In this document: positions 1 to 7,372 of the stretch, piece after piece | How positions within the stretch are numbered: the first letter of the stretch is position 1 | How the letters are laid out: each line of letters begins with the position of its first letter | Source of the DNA: Streptacidiphilus sp. P02-A3a | GTDB taxonomy: Bacteria; Actinomycetota; Actinomycetes; Streptomycetales; Streptomycetaceae | NCBI RefSeq assembly: GCF_014084105.1 | Contig: NZ_CP048289.1 | Coordinates: 2,179,922 to 2,243,921 of the forward strand | Reading direction: 5' to 3' | DNA length: 64,000 nt | Notes under the pieces: model-generated | The model's input: the letters and a program-made list of their open reading frames with translations, nothing else | What the model was told of the DNA's origin: nothing | Databases searched by the model: none | Made by a program: the position numbers and the translations under genes

Positions 1-1
1 G

Positions 2-190
2 GTCGGCCGGACCCCGGGCAAGCGCCTGGTGGGCCTGCGGGTGGTCCGGCTGGACGGCGGTCGCCCGAGCGTGGCCCAGGTCGCCCTGCGCAGCCTGCTG
101 CTGCTGCTCGCGATCCCGGCGCTGGTCTGGGACCGGGACGGACGCGGACTGCACGACAAGGCCGTGGCCACGGTCGAGATCCGCACCTGA
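2..190 (+). CDS. RDD family membrane protein, C-terminal fragment
   Basis: The first reading frame enters from outside the window and stops at 188-190, giving 62 residues. The visible part holds the typical end of an RDD protein: a TPGKRLVGLRVV segment, a hydrophobic stretch of leucines (likely last membrane helix) and the closing DGRGLHDKAV motif. RDD proteins are small polytopic membrane proteins of mostly unknown role, sometimes linked to transport. The start and the earlier helices lie upstream of the window, so size and full topology cannot be given. The stop codon is embedded in a 15-bp tandem repeat. Confidence 0.85.
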   Translation, partial: VGRTPGKRLVGLRVVRLDGGRPSVAQVALRSLLLLLAIPALVWDRDGRGLHDKAVATVEIRT

Positions 191-228
191 GCCGCAGGGA
201 CCTGAGCCGCAGGGACCTGAGCCGCAGG
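185..228. repeat. 15-bp tandem repeat over the RDD stop codon
   Basis: The unit ACCTGAGCCGCAGGG occurs almost three times head to tail (185-199, 200-214, 215-228, the last one base short). Each copy carries a TGA, and the first one is the stop of the RDD gene. It looks like local replication slippage at a gene end. Confidence 0.9.
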
Positions 229-325
229 CGCGGGTGGGGCGGATGTTGGGCGGCCCCGGTCGCGGGCCTCGGGGGAGGCGGCGCGGCCGGGGCCGTTGAG
301 TCGATGGGGGAGGACGACCCCGAGG

Positions 326-1009
326 TCAGCGCCCCTTGGGCATCCGCGCGCCCTTGGGCAGCGGCCCCTTCGGGATCGGCGCGTTGCTCATCATGTCGCC
401 CATGGCCCGCAGCCGGTCGTTGATCTGGGTGACCTGGGCGGCCGGGATGGTCCGGGGCATCTTGGTGAGGTGCATGTGCAGCTTCTTCAGCGGCACCTGG
501 CCCTCGCCGTCCCCGACGATGATGTCGATGACCGGGACGTTGCCGATCATCCGGTTCATCTTGCGCTTCTCCTCGGCCAGCATCGGGCGCAGCCGGTTCA
601 CGTTGCCCTCGGCGACCAGCACGATGCCGGGACGGCCGACGGCGCGGTGGATCGCGTCCTGCTGGCGGGTCGCCGCGACCACGGGGGTGATCACCCAGCC
701 GCGCTTGATGTTGTTGAGGACGGCGGCGGCGGCCCCGGGCTGCCCCTCCATCTGGCCGAAAGCGGCCCGCTCGGCCCTGCGGCCGAAAATGATGACCGCC
801 CCCAGCACGCCGAGCACGAAGCCCAGGATGCCCAGGTAGATCGGATGCCCGAGCACGAAGCCGATCACGAGGAGCACCGCGAAGGTGCCGATCCCGATAC
901 CGGCGGTGATGAGACCGATCTTCGGGTCGACCCGCTTGGTCATGGTGTACGCCAGACGGATCTGCTTGAGCCGTCCGGGGTTTTCGTCGGTGGTTGCCTG
1001 CCTCGCCAT
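326..1009 (-). CDS. DUF4191 family membrane protein
   Basis: Conserved actinobacterial DUF4191 protein of about 227 residues, function unknown. Residues 31-54 and 58-76 form two adjacent hydrophobic helices (a membrane hairpin), followed by a basic soluble domain and a Pro/Lys-rich tail (PIPKGPLPKGARMPKGR). The start chosen is ATG at 1009 (MARQATTDE). An in-frame ATG at 1018 would add three residues, and the open frame continues to 1063 without a better ribosome site. It sits just upstream of the lipA/lipB block, the usual place for this family in actinobacteria, which suggests but does not prove a link to lipoate or envelope metabolism. Confidence 0.85.
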   Translation of the reverse strand: MARQATTDENPGRLKQIRLAYTMTKRVDPKIGLITAGIGIGTFAVLLVIGFVLGHPIYLGILGFVLGVLGAVIIFGRRAERAAFGQMEGQPGAAAAVLNNIKRGWVITPVVAATRQQDAIHRAVGRPGIVLVAEGNVNRLRPMLAEEKRKMNRMIGNVPVIDIIVGDGEGQVPLKKLHMHLTKMPRTIPAAQVTQINDRLRAMGDMMSNAPIPKGPLPKGARMPKGR

Positions 1010-1090
1010 GAACCTCATGGTACGTGGCCGCCACCCCGCTTGCTCAAGCCCGGGTACCCGCATCTGTCTCGGGTCGGTCTCGTCTTGATC

Positions 1091-1282
1091 TCAGGGGGCG
1101 GTGCGGACCAGGATCCGTTCGCTCTCCTGCCGGTCCAGCGCGTGCCGGCGGTTCTCGCAGACAGCGTCCCAGGCGTTCCGGCGCGCCGTCCGCTGGCCGC
1201 CGCTGAGCAGCACCGACTCGGCCCGGCGCAGGGCGCCGGTGAGCAGCGAACGGTTGATGATGTCCGAGAACTGCGGCTGCAT
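1091..1282 (-). CDS. Small conserved-looking hypothetical protein
   Basis: A 63-residue frame starting MQPQFSDIINRSLLTG. The start is fixed by a good ribosome site (AGGGGAG) about nine bases before the ATG. The sequence is amphipathic and Arg-rich, with no membrane segment, cysteine pair or signal peptide. A longer reading from 1402 is possible but its first 40 residues are low-complexity and lie in the probable promoter. I do not recognise the family. It lies between DUF4191 and lipA on the same strand. A 14-bp palindrome lies about 110 bases upstream. Confidence 0.6.
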   Translation of the reverse strand: MQPQFSDIINRSLLTGALRRAESVLLSGGQRTARRNAWDAVCENRRHALDRQESERILVRTAP

Positions 1283-1394
1283 GGTGAACCACTCCCCTTG
1301 TGGTCGTGCTGCGGGCGGTGGCGCCGCGCTCCCCGGAGGGGACACCTCCCGCGCGGCCGCCACTCCATCGTCACCACATTGTGTTACCGCGTAG

Positions 1395-1408
1395 TGACCC
1401 ATGGGTCA
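1395..1408. promoter_or_regulatory. 14-bp perfect palindrome, candidate operator
   Basis: TGACCCATGGGTCA is its own reverse complement. It lies in the 182-base gap between lipA (ends at 1465 on the minus strand) and the small gene starting at 1282, so it sits upstream of the latter. No regulator is assigned. Confidence 0.4.
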
Positions 1409-1464
1409 AACGCAGATGAAACATCCGTCCGTGTCGTCGAGCACACTTTCGCCACCGGGTGGCG

Positions 1465-2415
1465 TCACACCGCCGCGCCGCGCCGTTCCAGCGCCTGCCG
1501 GTAGAGCCGTCCGGCCCGGTACGACGAACGGACGAGCGGACCGGACATGACGCCCGCGAAGCCGATCTCCTCGGCCTCCTGCTGTAGCTCGACGAACTCC
1601 TGCGGCTTCACCCAGCGCTCCACCGGGTGGTGCCGGGGGGAGGGACGCAGGTACTGGGTGATGGTGATCAGCTCGCACCCGGCCTGGTGCAGGTCCCGCA
1701 GCGCCTCGCTGACCTCCTCCCGGGTCTCGCCCATGCCCAGGATCAGGTTGGACTTGGTGACCAGGCCCACCGCCCGGGCCTCGGTGACCACCGACAGCGA
1801 GCGCTCGTACCGGAAGCCGGGACGGATCCGCTTGAAGATCCGGGGCACCGTCTCCACGTTGTGCGCCAGCACCTGCGGGCGGGACGAGAAGACCTCGGCC
1901 AGCTGCTCGGGCACCGCGTTGAAGTCCGGGATCAGCAGCTCCACGCCGGTCCGGCCGCTCTCCCGGTCGGCGGTCACCGCGTGGATCTGGCGGACCGTCT
2001 CCGCGTACAGCCAGGCACCGCCGTCCTCCAGGTCGTCGCGGGCGACGCCGGTGATGGTGGCGTAGTTCAGGTCCATGGTGAGCACGGACTCGGCGACCCG
2101 GCGCGGCTCGTCGCGGTCGAACTCGGCGGGCTTGCCGGTGTCGATCTGGCAGAAGTCACAGCGCCGGGTGCACTGGTCGCCGCCGATGAGGAAGGTCGCC
2201 TCGCGGTCCTCCCAGCACTCGAAGATGTTGGGGCAGCCTGCCTCCTGGCACACCGTGTGCAGGCCCTCGCGCTTCACCAGCGACTGGAGCTCGGTGTACT
2301 CGGGGCCCATCTTCGCCCGGGTTTTGATCCACTCCGGCTTGCGCTCGATGGGGGTCTCGCTGTTGCGGACCTCCAGACGCAGCATCTTCCGGCCGTCGGG
2401 TGCGACAGCGGACAC
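1465..2415 (-). CDS. lipA: Lipoyl synthase
   Basis: Radical-SAM enzyme that inserts two sulfurs into octanoyl-protein to form lipoyl cofactor. Length 316 residues, normal for the family. The auxiliary 4Fe-4S cluster is bound by the N-terminal set C56, C61, C67. The radical-SAM cluster is bound by C82, C86, C89 (CTRRCDFC). The conserved end motif with RSSYRAG, whose serine ligates the auxiliary cluster, is present near residue 300. It follows lipB on the same strand with a 177-base gap. Substrates made in this window are the E2 subunits, namely the two lipoyl domains of the sucB product. Confidence 0.98.
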   Translation of the reverse strand: MSAVAPDGRKMLRLEVRNSETPIERKPEWIKTRAKMGPEYTELQSLVKREGLHTVCQEAGCPNIFECWEDREATFLIGGDQCTRRCDFCQIDTGKPAEFDRDEPRRVAESVLTMDLNYATITGVARDDLEDGGAWLYAETVRQIHAVTADRESGRTGVELLIPDFNAVPEQLAEVFSSRPQVLAHNVETVPRIFKRIRPGFRYERSLSVVTEARAVGLVTKSNLILGMGETREEVSEALRDLHQAGCELITITQYLRPSPRHHPVERWVKPQEFVELQQEAEEIGFAGVMSGPLVRSSYRAGRLYRQALERRGAAV

Positions 2416-2592
2416 GTAGCGGCTCCCTCAATGTTGGTGCAGTCCAGTGGTCTGGCTGCCAGGCGGTGTTCCCAGGGTACGCCTGTGCTTTCCCGGGTCC
2501 GGCGGCGGATTGCGCCCGCTATCGAAGGGGCGCGGGTGCCGTGGACCCGGCAACGGCAACAGCGGCCGGGTCCGGCTGATTCCCGGCGCGGC

Positions 2593-3420
2593 TCAGCGGG
2601 CGGCGGCGGGGCTCGGGACGGCGGCCGGGGCGGCGCCGCGGCGGCCGTCCGCCAGCACCTCGCGCAGCCGGCGTTCGACCACCGGCAGCGCCTCGGTGAC
2701 GGTGACGTCCCGGCCCAGCTCGGTGCTCAGCGAGCCCACGCCCGCGTCCCGGATGCCGCAGGGGATGATCCGGTCGAACCAGGTCATGTCCGGATCGCAG
2801 TTCAACGCGAAGCCGTGCATGGTCACCCCCCGGGCCACCCGCACCCCGATCGCGGTGAGCTTGCGGTCGTCGCCGCGCTGCCCGGCGTTGGACGCCGCGT
2901 ACTCCGGCCCGGCGAGCCGGGGGTCCAGGCCGAGCTTGGCGCCCATCCGCAGGGTCAGCGCGCCGATGTTCACCACCCGGTCCTGGTCCACCACGGCGCC
3001 GGGGAGGTCCTCGCCGAGCACCCACACCCCGCTGCGGCCCTCGATCCGGGTGGTGCCCACGCCGAAGTCGGCGCAGGCTCGGATCAGCGCCTCCTCCAGG
3101 CGGCGGACGTACGCGACCACGTCCAGCGGTTCGGCGAGCTTGATGATCGGGTATCCGATGAGCTGGCCCGGACCGTGCCAGGTGATCTCGCCGCCCCGGG
3201 TGACCTCCACCACCGGAGTGCCGTCCAGCGGGCGGTCCTCGGGGCGGGTGCGCCGACCGGCGGTGTAGACCGGCGGATGTTCGAGCAGGAGGACGGTGTC
3301 CGGGATCTCGTCGGCGACGCGCAGCGCGTGCAGCCGCTGCTGCTCCGCCAGGGCCTCCTCGTACGGGACGGCCCGCTCGCCGCTGCCCAGGTGCACAAAC
3401 CGCAGCTCGCCGCTGTCCAC
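2593..3420 (-). CDS. lipB: Octanoyl-[ACP]:protein octanoyltransferase
   Basis: Transfers octanoate from acyl carrier protein to lipoyl domains, giving the substrate of LipA. GTG start at 3420 is chosen because AAGGAG precedes it by six bases. The frame stays open to 3570 but upstream residues do not look like LipB. The family signature [12 protein letters not shown] is at 75-86, the catalytic lysine is K187 (RKLTAIGV) and the acyl-thioester cysteine is C221 (IPCGI). At 275 residues it is longer than enterobacterial LipB, mainly through an insert near 140-183, a feature I recall from other Streptomyces LipB proteins, plus an Ala/Pro-rich tail. Confidence 0.97.
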   Translation of the reverse strand: MDSGELRFVHLGSGERAVPYEEALAEQQRLHALRVADEIPDTVLLLEHPPVYTAGRRTRPEDRPLDGTPVVEVTRGGEITWHGPGQLIGYPIIKLAEPLDVVAYVRRLEEALIRACADFGVGTTRIEGRSGVWVLGEDLPGAVVDQDRVVNIGALTLRMGAKLGLDPRLAGPEYAASNAGQRGDDRKLTAIGVRVARGVTMHGFALNCDPDMTWFDRIIPCGIRDAGVGSLSTELGRDVTVTEALPVVERRLREVLADGRRGAAPAAVPSPAAAR

Positions 3421-3542
3421 GTGCCGCTCCTTCTCGCCCGCTCGCCGCCGATCTCCTGCCAGGCAACTGTACGGCCGGTCGGGTGAACGAGGACGCCTGC
3501 AGCCATCAGCCGACCAATCGGCCAACCATGAGCGGACGATGT

Positions 3543-3574
3543 TTGAATGACAGATATTGAAATCTGTCATTCAA
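3543..3574. promoter_or_regulatory. Perfect inverted repeat (13-bp arms, 6-bp spacer), likely operator
   Basis: Arm TTGAATGACAGAT at 3543-3555 is repeated inverted at 3562-3574 around ATTGAA. It is strikingly AT-rich for this genome and lies between divergent lipB and the aldo/keto reductase. Size and symmetry fit a dimeric repressor of the TetR or MarR type. The TetR gene two genes downstream is the natural candidate. Confidence 0.7.
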
Positions 3575-3585
3575 TAGTCCATAGT
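3557..3585 (+). promoter_or_regulatory. Putative promoter of the reductase-TetR operon
   Basis: TTGAAA (3557-3562), a 17-base spacer and CATAGT (3580-3585) give a housekeeping-like promoter whose -35 box lies inside the palindrome. A protein bound there would block RNA polymerase. This is based on spacing and consensus only. Confidence 0.45.
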
Positions 3586-3627
3586 TGTCAGTCAGCCAGC
3601 TGTTCAGCCACGGAAAGGACGACTCCC

Positions 3628-4635
3628 ATGAACATGAACCAGCGCCGGCTCGGTACCGCCGGTCCCCGCGTCTCCGCCCTCGGCCTCGGGGCGATGGGCA
3701 TGTCCGGGATGTACGGTCCCGCCGACGAGGCCGAGTCCATCGCCACCGTCCACGCCGCCCTCGACGCCGGGATCACCCTGATCGACACCGGCGACTTCTA
3801 CGGCATGGGCCACAACGAACTGCTCATCCGCGACGCCCTGCGCAGCAGCGGCCGGGATCGCGGCGAGGTGGGCATCAGCGTCAAGTTCGGCGCCCTGCGC
3901 GACGCCGACGGCGGCTGGCTCGGCAACGACGCCCGCCCCGCCGCCGTCAAGAACTTCCTCGCCTACTCGCTGCGCCGACTCGGCACCGACTACGTCGACG
4001 TCTACCGCCCGGCCCGGCTCGACCCGAACGTCCCGATCGAGGAGACCATCGGCGCCATCGCCGAGCAGGTCCAGGCCGGGCACGTCCGGCACATCGGCCT
4101 GTCCGAGGTCGGCGCGCAGACCCTGCGCCGGGCGCACGCCGTGCACCCGATCGCCGACCTGCAGATCGAGTACTCGCTGATCTCCCGGGGCATCGAGGCC
4201 GAGATCCTGCCGGTCGCCCGCGAGCTGGGCATCGGCGTCACCGCCTACGGCGTGCTCTCGCGCGGGCTGATCAGCGGCCACTGGAGCGCCGACCGGCCGC
4301 TGGCCGCCGGGGACTTCCGGGGCGTCAGCCCCCGCTTCAGCGGCGACAACCTGGACGTCAACCTGGCCCTGGTGGAGGCGCTGCGGGCGGTCGCCGAGGC
4401 CCGGGGCGCCAGCGTCGCCCAGGTCGCCATCGCCTGGGTGCTGGCCCAGGGCGAGGACATCGTCCCGCTGGTCGGCGCGCGTCGCCGGGAGCGCCTGACC
4501 GAGGCGCTGGGCGCGCTGGACGTCAAGCTCGGCGCGGAGGACCTGGCGGCCATCGAGGCGGCCGTTCCGGCGGGCTCGGCGGCGGGCGACCGGTACATTG
4601 CTGCCCAGATGGCACACCTGGACAGCGAGAAGTAG
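3628..4635 (+). CDS. Aldo/keto reductase with a missing catalytic histidine
   Basis: TIM-barrel oxidoreductase of 335 residues, starting at ATG 3628 (ribosome site GGAAAGGA). The frame extends upstream but only through the promoter. NADPH-dependent carbonyl reduction is the family activity. Tetrad residues D53, Y58 and K86 are present. The usual histidine of the 'QHR' or 'AHR' motif is replaced: the segment reads DVYRPARLDPNVP, with A129 in its place. The overall pattern (GAMGMSGMYG, DPNVPIEETIGA) resembles AKR13-type enzymes. The TetR gene starts 49 bases downstream on the same strand, so the two probably form an inducible operon. The physiological substrate is unknown. Confidence 0.9.
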   Translation: MNMNQRRLGTAGPRVSALGLGAMGMSGMYGPADEAESIATVHAALDAGITLIDTGDFYGMGHNELLIRDALRSSGRDRGEVGISVKFGALRDADGGWLGNDARPAAVKNFLAYSLRRLGTDYVDVYRPARLDPNVPIEETIGAIAEQVQAGHVRHIGLSEVGAQTLRRAHAVHPIADLQIEYSLISRGIEAEILPVARELGIGVTAYGVLSRGLISGHWSADRPLAAGDFRGVSPRFSGDNLDVNLALVEALRAVAEARGASVAQVAIAWVLAQGEDIVPLVGARRRERLTEALGALDVKLGAEDLAAIEAAVPAGSAAGDRYIAAQMAHLDSEK

Positions 4636-4684
4636 CCCGCCGCAGGTGCTGGGCGGGACAGGGAGAGGCGGGGCCGTAGCGGTC

Positions 4685-5269
4685 ATGGCGGAAGCAGCGC
4701 TCACCAGGGAGCAGATCCTGGAGACGGCGGAGGACGTGCTGCGCCGCTTCGGGCCCGCCAAGGCCACGGTGGTCGACGTGGCCCGGGCCCTGGGAGTCAG
4801 CCACGGCACGGTCTACCGGCACTTCCCGAGCAAGGCCGCGCTGCGCGAGGCGGTCACCGAGCGCTGGCTGGACCGGGCGCACGCGGCGCTCCCGGCGGTG
4901 GCCACCGGCCCGCAGCCGCCCGACCGGAGGCTGCGGAGCTGGCTGGAGACCCTGTTCGAGGCGAAGCGGCACAAGGCCCTGGACGACCCGGAACTGTTCG
5001 CGACGTATCAGGTGCTCACGGTCGAGAGCAGCGCTCTCGCCGGTGAGCACCTGGCCGTCCTGGAAGCACAGCTCGCGGCGATCATCGCCGAGGGCCAGGA
5101 CGACGGCCTGTTCGCCCCCGGCGACCCGCGGAGCCTGGCCCACGCCGTGTTCCAGGCCACCTCGCACTTCCACGACCCGGAATATGCGTCCAGCTGGACC
5201 GGGCCGACCGTCACCGCGGATCTGACCGCGCTGATCGACCTGCTGCTGCGGGGTCTCGCCCGCCGCTGA
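4685..5269 (+). CDS. TetR family transcriptional regulator
   Basis: Repressor of 194 residues. Residues about 7-55 form the TetR N-terminal helix-turn-helix, with the recognition segment VSHGTVYRHFPSKAALREAV. The C-terminal part is a helical ligand-binding domain rich in leucine. ATG 4685 is taken as the start because the HTH begins only a few residues later. Its position behind the aldo/keto reductase, and the palindrome in front of that gene, suggest autoregulation of a two-gene operon that responds to the reductase substrate or product. The ligand cannot be read from the sequence. Confidence 0.92.
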   Translation: MAEAALTREQILETAEDVLRRFGPAKATVVDVARALGVSHGTVYRHFPSKAALREAVTERWLDRAHAALPAVATGPQPPDRRLRSWLETLFEAKRHKALDDPELFATYQVLTVESSALAGEHLAVLEAQLAAIIAEGQDDGLFAPGDPRSLAHAVFQATSHFHDPEYASSWTGPTVTADLTALIDLLLRGLARR

Positions 5270-5320
5270 GGGCGCACGCTCCGGCGCTCGCCAAGGGGCC
5301 CGCGTTGTCCCCAGAACGGG

Positions 5321-5390
5321 CGAGTGTTGTCACTCGATCGGACGAACGCCCGGCCGTACTCGGCCATTCGGGGCAAATGCTCGCTACATT
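5321..5390 (+). promoter_or_regulatory. Promoter region of the NsdA-like gene
   Basis: The 204-base gap after tetR holds a short inverted repeat CGAGTG-TTGT-CACTCG (5321-5336) and a TACATT box (5385-5390) that could act as -10, about 85 bases before the start codon. No convincing -35 box. Confidence 0.3.
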
Positions 5391-5473
5391 CACGCCGTTC
5401 CCGTAGGGAGCTCGCGGCGTACTCCGGGGAGCATCCCCCGGGGCGCGGCGGGCGCCCGGAAGGTGTGTGGCAT

Positions 5474-7270
5474 ATGCCCCAACGGCCAGTAACCGACCGG
5501 CCGACGACCGAGCCCCGTCCGGACCGATCCGCGGTGCCGGACCGCTCCCGACCCGTCGACCAACGGATCAGCCCGCCCCGGGCTCTGGAGTCACCCGCGA
5601 GCCAGGTCGGCCCGGCGAGCCCCGGTTCACCCCGGTCCGCCCCCGGCCGCCCGCACGACCAGCGCCCGCACGACCAGCGGTCGGCCGATCCGCGCCCGCA
5701 CGACCAGCGGTCGCAGAACCAGCGGCTCTCGGCCCTGATCGAGGAGGCCGGCTTCTCCCACGCCGGTCTCGCCCGACGGGTCGACCAGCTGGGCATCGAG
5801 CACGGCCTCGACCTGCGCTACGACAAGACCTCGGTGACCCGCTGGCTGCGCGGTCAGCAGCCCAGGGGAGCCACCCCCGCGCTGATCGCCGAGGTCTTCA
5901 CCCGTCGCCTCGGCCGTCGGCTCTCGGCCCAGGACCTCGGCCTGGACGCCTGCGCCCCGGTCTACGCCGGGCTGGAGTTCGCCGAGTCGCCCACCGAGGC
6001 GGTCGACATCGTCAGCAGCATGTGGCGCAAGGACACCGGCGCCCACTCCGAGCTGCGCCGGATCGCGTTCACCCCGGCCGGTCTGGTCGTCCCCAGCCGC
6101 GACTGGCTGATCGGCCGCAGTGACGACCGGGTCGCCCGGGAGACCTCGCACGACCTCGGGGTGACCGCGCCCGCGCGCCTCCCGCTGCGCCCGGGTGCCC
6201 CGGCCGGAGCCCATACGGCCGGAGCCCACCCTGCTGGAGCCCACCCTGCCGGAGCCCACCCGGCCGGGGCCGTCCCGCCGCAGACCCGCCGGCCGCTGGT
6301 GCCCGGCGACCCGGGCCCGGTCACCGGGCAGCTGCCGCCCCCGCCGCCGCCGCGCGGGCTGCAACGGGTCGGCCGGGGCGACGTGGCCGCCGTCCGCGCC
6401 GTCGGCGACCTGTTCCGCTCGCTGGACAACGCCTACGGCGGCGGCCACGCCCGGCAGGCGCTGATCCGCTACCTGGAGAGCGAGGCCGAGCCGATGCTGC
6501 GCGGCCGGTACAACGAGGCCATCGGCCGGTCGCTGTTCGGGGCGGTGGCCGACCTCACCCGGCTGGCGGGCTGGACCTCGTACGACATCGGCGCGCACGG
6601 CCTGGCGCAGCGGTACTTCGTCCAGTCGCTGCGGCTGGCCCAGGCCGCCAACGACCGGCTCTACGGCGGCTACGTGCTGGTCACCATGAGCCGCCAGGCG
6701 GTCTACCTGGGCCACGGGCGGGAGGCGGTGCAGCTGGCCCGGGTGGCGCAGCAGGGCGTGGGCGCGGTCGCGCCCACCACCGTGCAGGCGCTGATGCACG
6801 CGGCCGAAGCCCGCGGCCACGGCCTGATCGGCGACGCCCGTGCCTGCACCACCTCCCTGGTGCGGGCCGAGCGGGCGCTCCAGGCCGCCCGTCCGGGCGA
6901 CGAACTGCCCGGCTGGGCCCGGTTCTTCGACGAGGCGCAGCTCGCCGACGAGTTCGGCCACTGCTACCGCGACCTGCAGCAGTGGCGGCCCTGCGCGCAG
7001 CACGCGGAGCGGTCGCTGCGGCTGCGCAGCGGCTCCTACGCCCGCAGCCGGGTGTTCTGCCGGACGGTGCTGGCCACCGCCCGGCTGGGCATGGGCGAGG
7101 TGGACGACGCCTGCGCGGCCGCCACCGAGGCGCTGCGCGGGGCCTCCGAGATGCGGTCGCTGCGGGCGGTGGAGTACCTGCGCGAGTTCAGTCGGAAGCT
7201 GGCCCCCTACCGGGGCAACGCCTCCGTCCGCGCATTCGAGGAGGCGGCCCACGGCGCCGGGGTGATCTGA
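5474..7270 (+). CDS. NsdA-like regulator: helix-turn-helix plus tetratricopeptide region
   Basis: 598 residues from ATG 5474 (ribosome site GGAAGG). Residues 1-82 are Pro/Arg-rich and disordered, with repeated RPHDQRS units. Residues 84-157 hold a divergent HTH with EEAGFSHAGLARRV and the conserved YDKTSVTRWLRGQQPRG segment found in the Streptomyces NsdA family. A Pro/Ala linker with a 15-bp DNA repeat follows. From about residue 320 to the end there are helical tetratricopeptide-like repeats (for example GYVLVTMSRQAVYLGHGREA). NsdA itself is a negative regulator of sporulation and antibiotic production in S. coelicolor. This gene is a relative by domain plan, not proven to be the orthologue. 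It stands alone and converges on the FAD oxidoreductase gene. Confidence 0.85.
   Translation: MPQRPVTDRPTTEPRPDRSAVPDRSRPVDQRISPPRALESPASQVGPASPGSPRSAPGRPHDQRPHDQRSADPRPHDQRSQNQRLSALIEEAGFSHAGLARRVDQLGIEHGLDLRYDKTSVTRWLRGQQPRGATPALIAEVFTRRLGRRLSAQDLGLDACAPVYAGLEFAESPTEAVDIVSSMWRKDTGAHSELRRIAFTPAGLVVPSRDWLIGRSDDRVARETSHDLGVTAPARLPLRPGAPAGAHTAGAHPAGAHPAGAHPAGAVPPQTRRPLVPGDPGPVTGQLPPPPPPRGLQRVGRGDVAAVRAVGDLFRSLDNAYGGGHARQALIRYLESEAEPMLRGRYNEAIGRSLFGAVADLTRLAGWTSYDIGAHGLAQRYFVQSLRLAQAANDRLYGGYVLVTMSRQAVYLGHGREAVQLARVAQQGVGAVAPTTVQALMHAAEARGHGLIGDARACTTSLVRAERALQAARPGDELPGWARFFDEAQLADEFGHCYRDLQQWRPCAQHAERSLRLRSGSYARSRVFCRTVLATARLGMGEVDDACAAATEALRGASEMRSLRAVEYLREFSRKLAPYRGNASVRAFEEAAHGAGVI
5648..5713 (+). 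repeat. Coding repeat encoding RPHDQRS units
   Basis: CGCCCGCACGACCAG-type units recur three times within the disordered N-terminus of the NsdA-like protein, the third separated from the second by a short degenerate unit. Confidence 0.7.
6204..6263 (+). repeat. 15-bp tandem repeat, four copies, in the linker
   Basis: CCGGAGCCCACCCTG-type units at 6204, 6219, 6234 and 6249 encode GAHTA/GAHPA repeats between the HTH and repeat domains of the NsdA-like protein. Copies differ by one to three bases. Confidence 0.85.
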
Positions 7271-7293
7271 CCCCGGGCCCGGCACCCGCCCGG

Positions 7294-7339
7294 CCCGGCG
7301 CCTCCGCCCCTCCGGCGCCTGCGCCGGGCGGGCGCCGGG
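7294..7339. terminator. GC-rich hairpin between convergent genes
   Basis: CCCGGCGCC (7294-7302) pairs with GGCGCCGGG (7331-7339), with a further GGCGC/GCGCC pair in the loop. It sits between the ends of the NsdA-like gene and the oxidoreductase gene and could end both transcripts. No T-run. Confidence 0.5.
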
Positions 7340-7372
7340 TCGCCGGGCCGGTCGGGTGCGGGGCCGGGCCGG

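Noticed and set aside
1627-3486. 619-codon plus-strand frame opposite lipA and lipB
   Set aside because: Antisense to two certain genes, no domains, composition of a shadow frame.
3547-3627. N-terminal extension of the aldo/keto reductase from ATG 3547
   Set aside because: It would translate the palindrome and promoter, and has no ribosome site; ATG 3628 has GGAAAGGA and matches family length.
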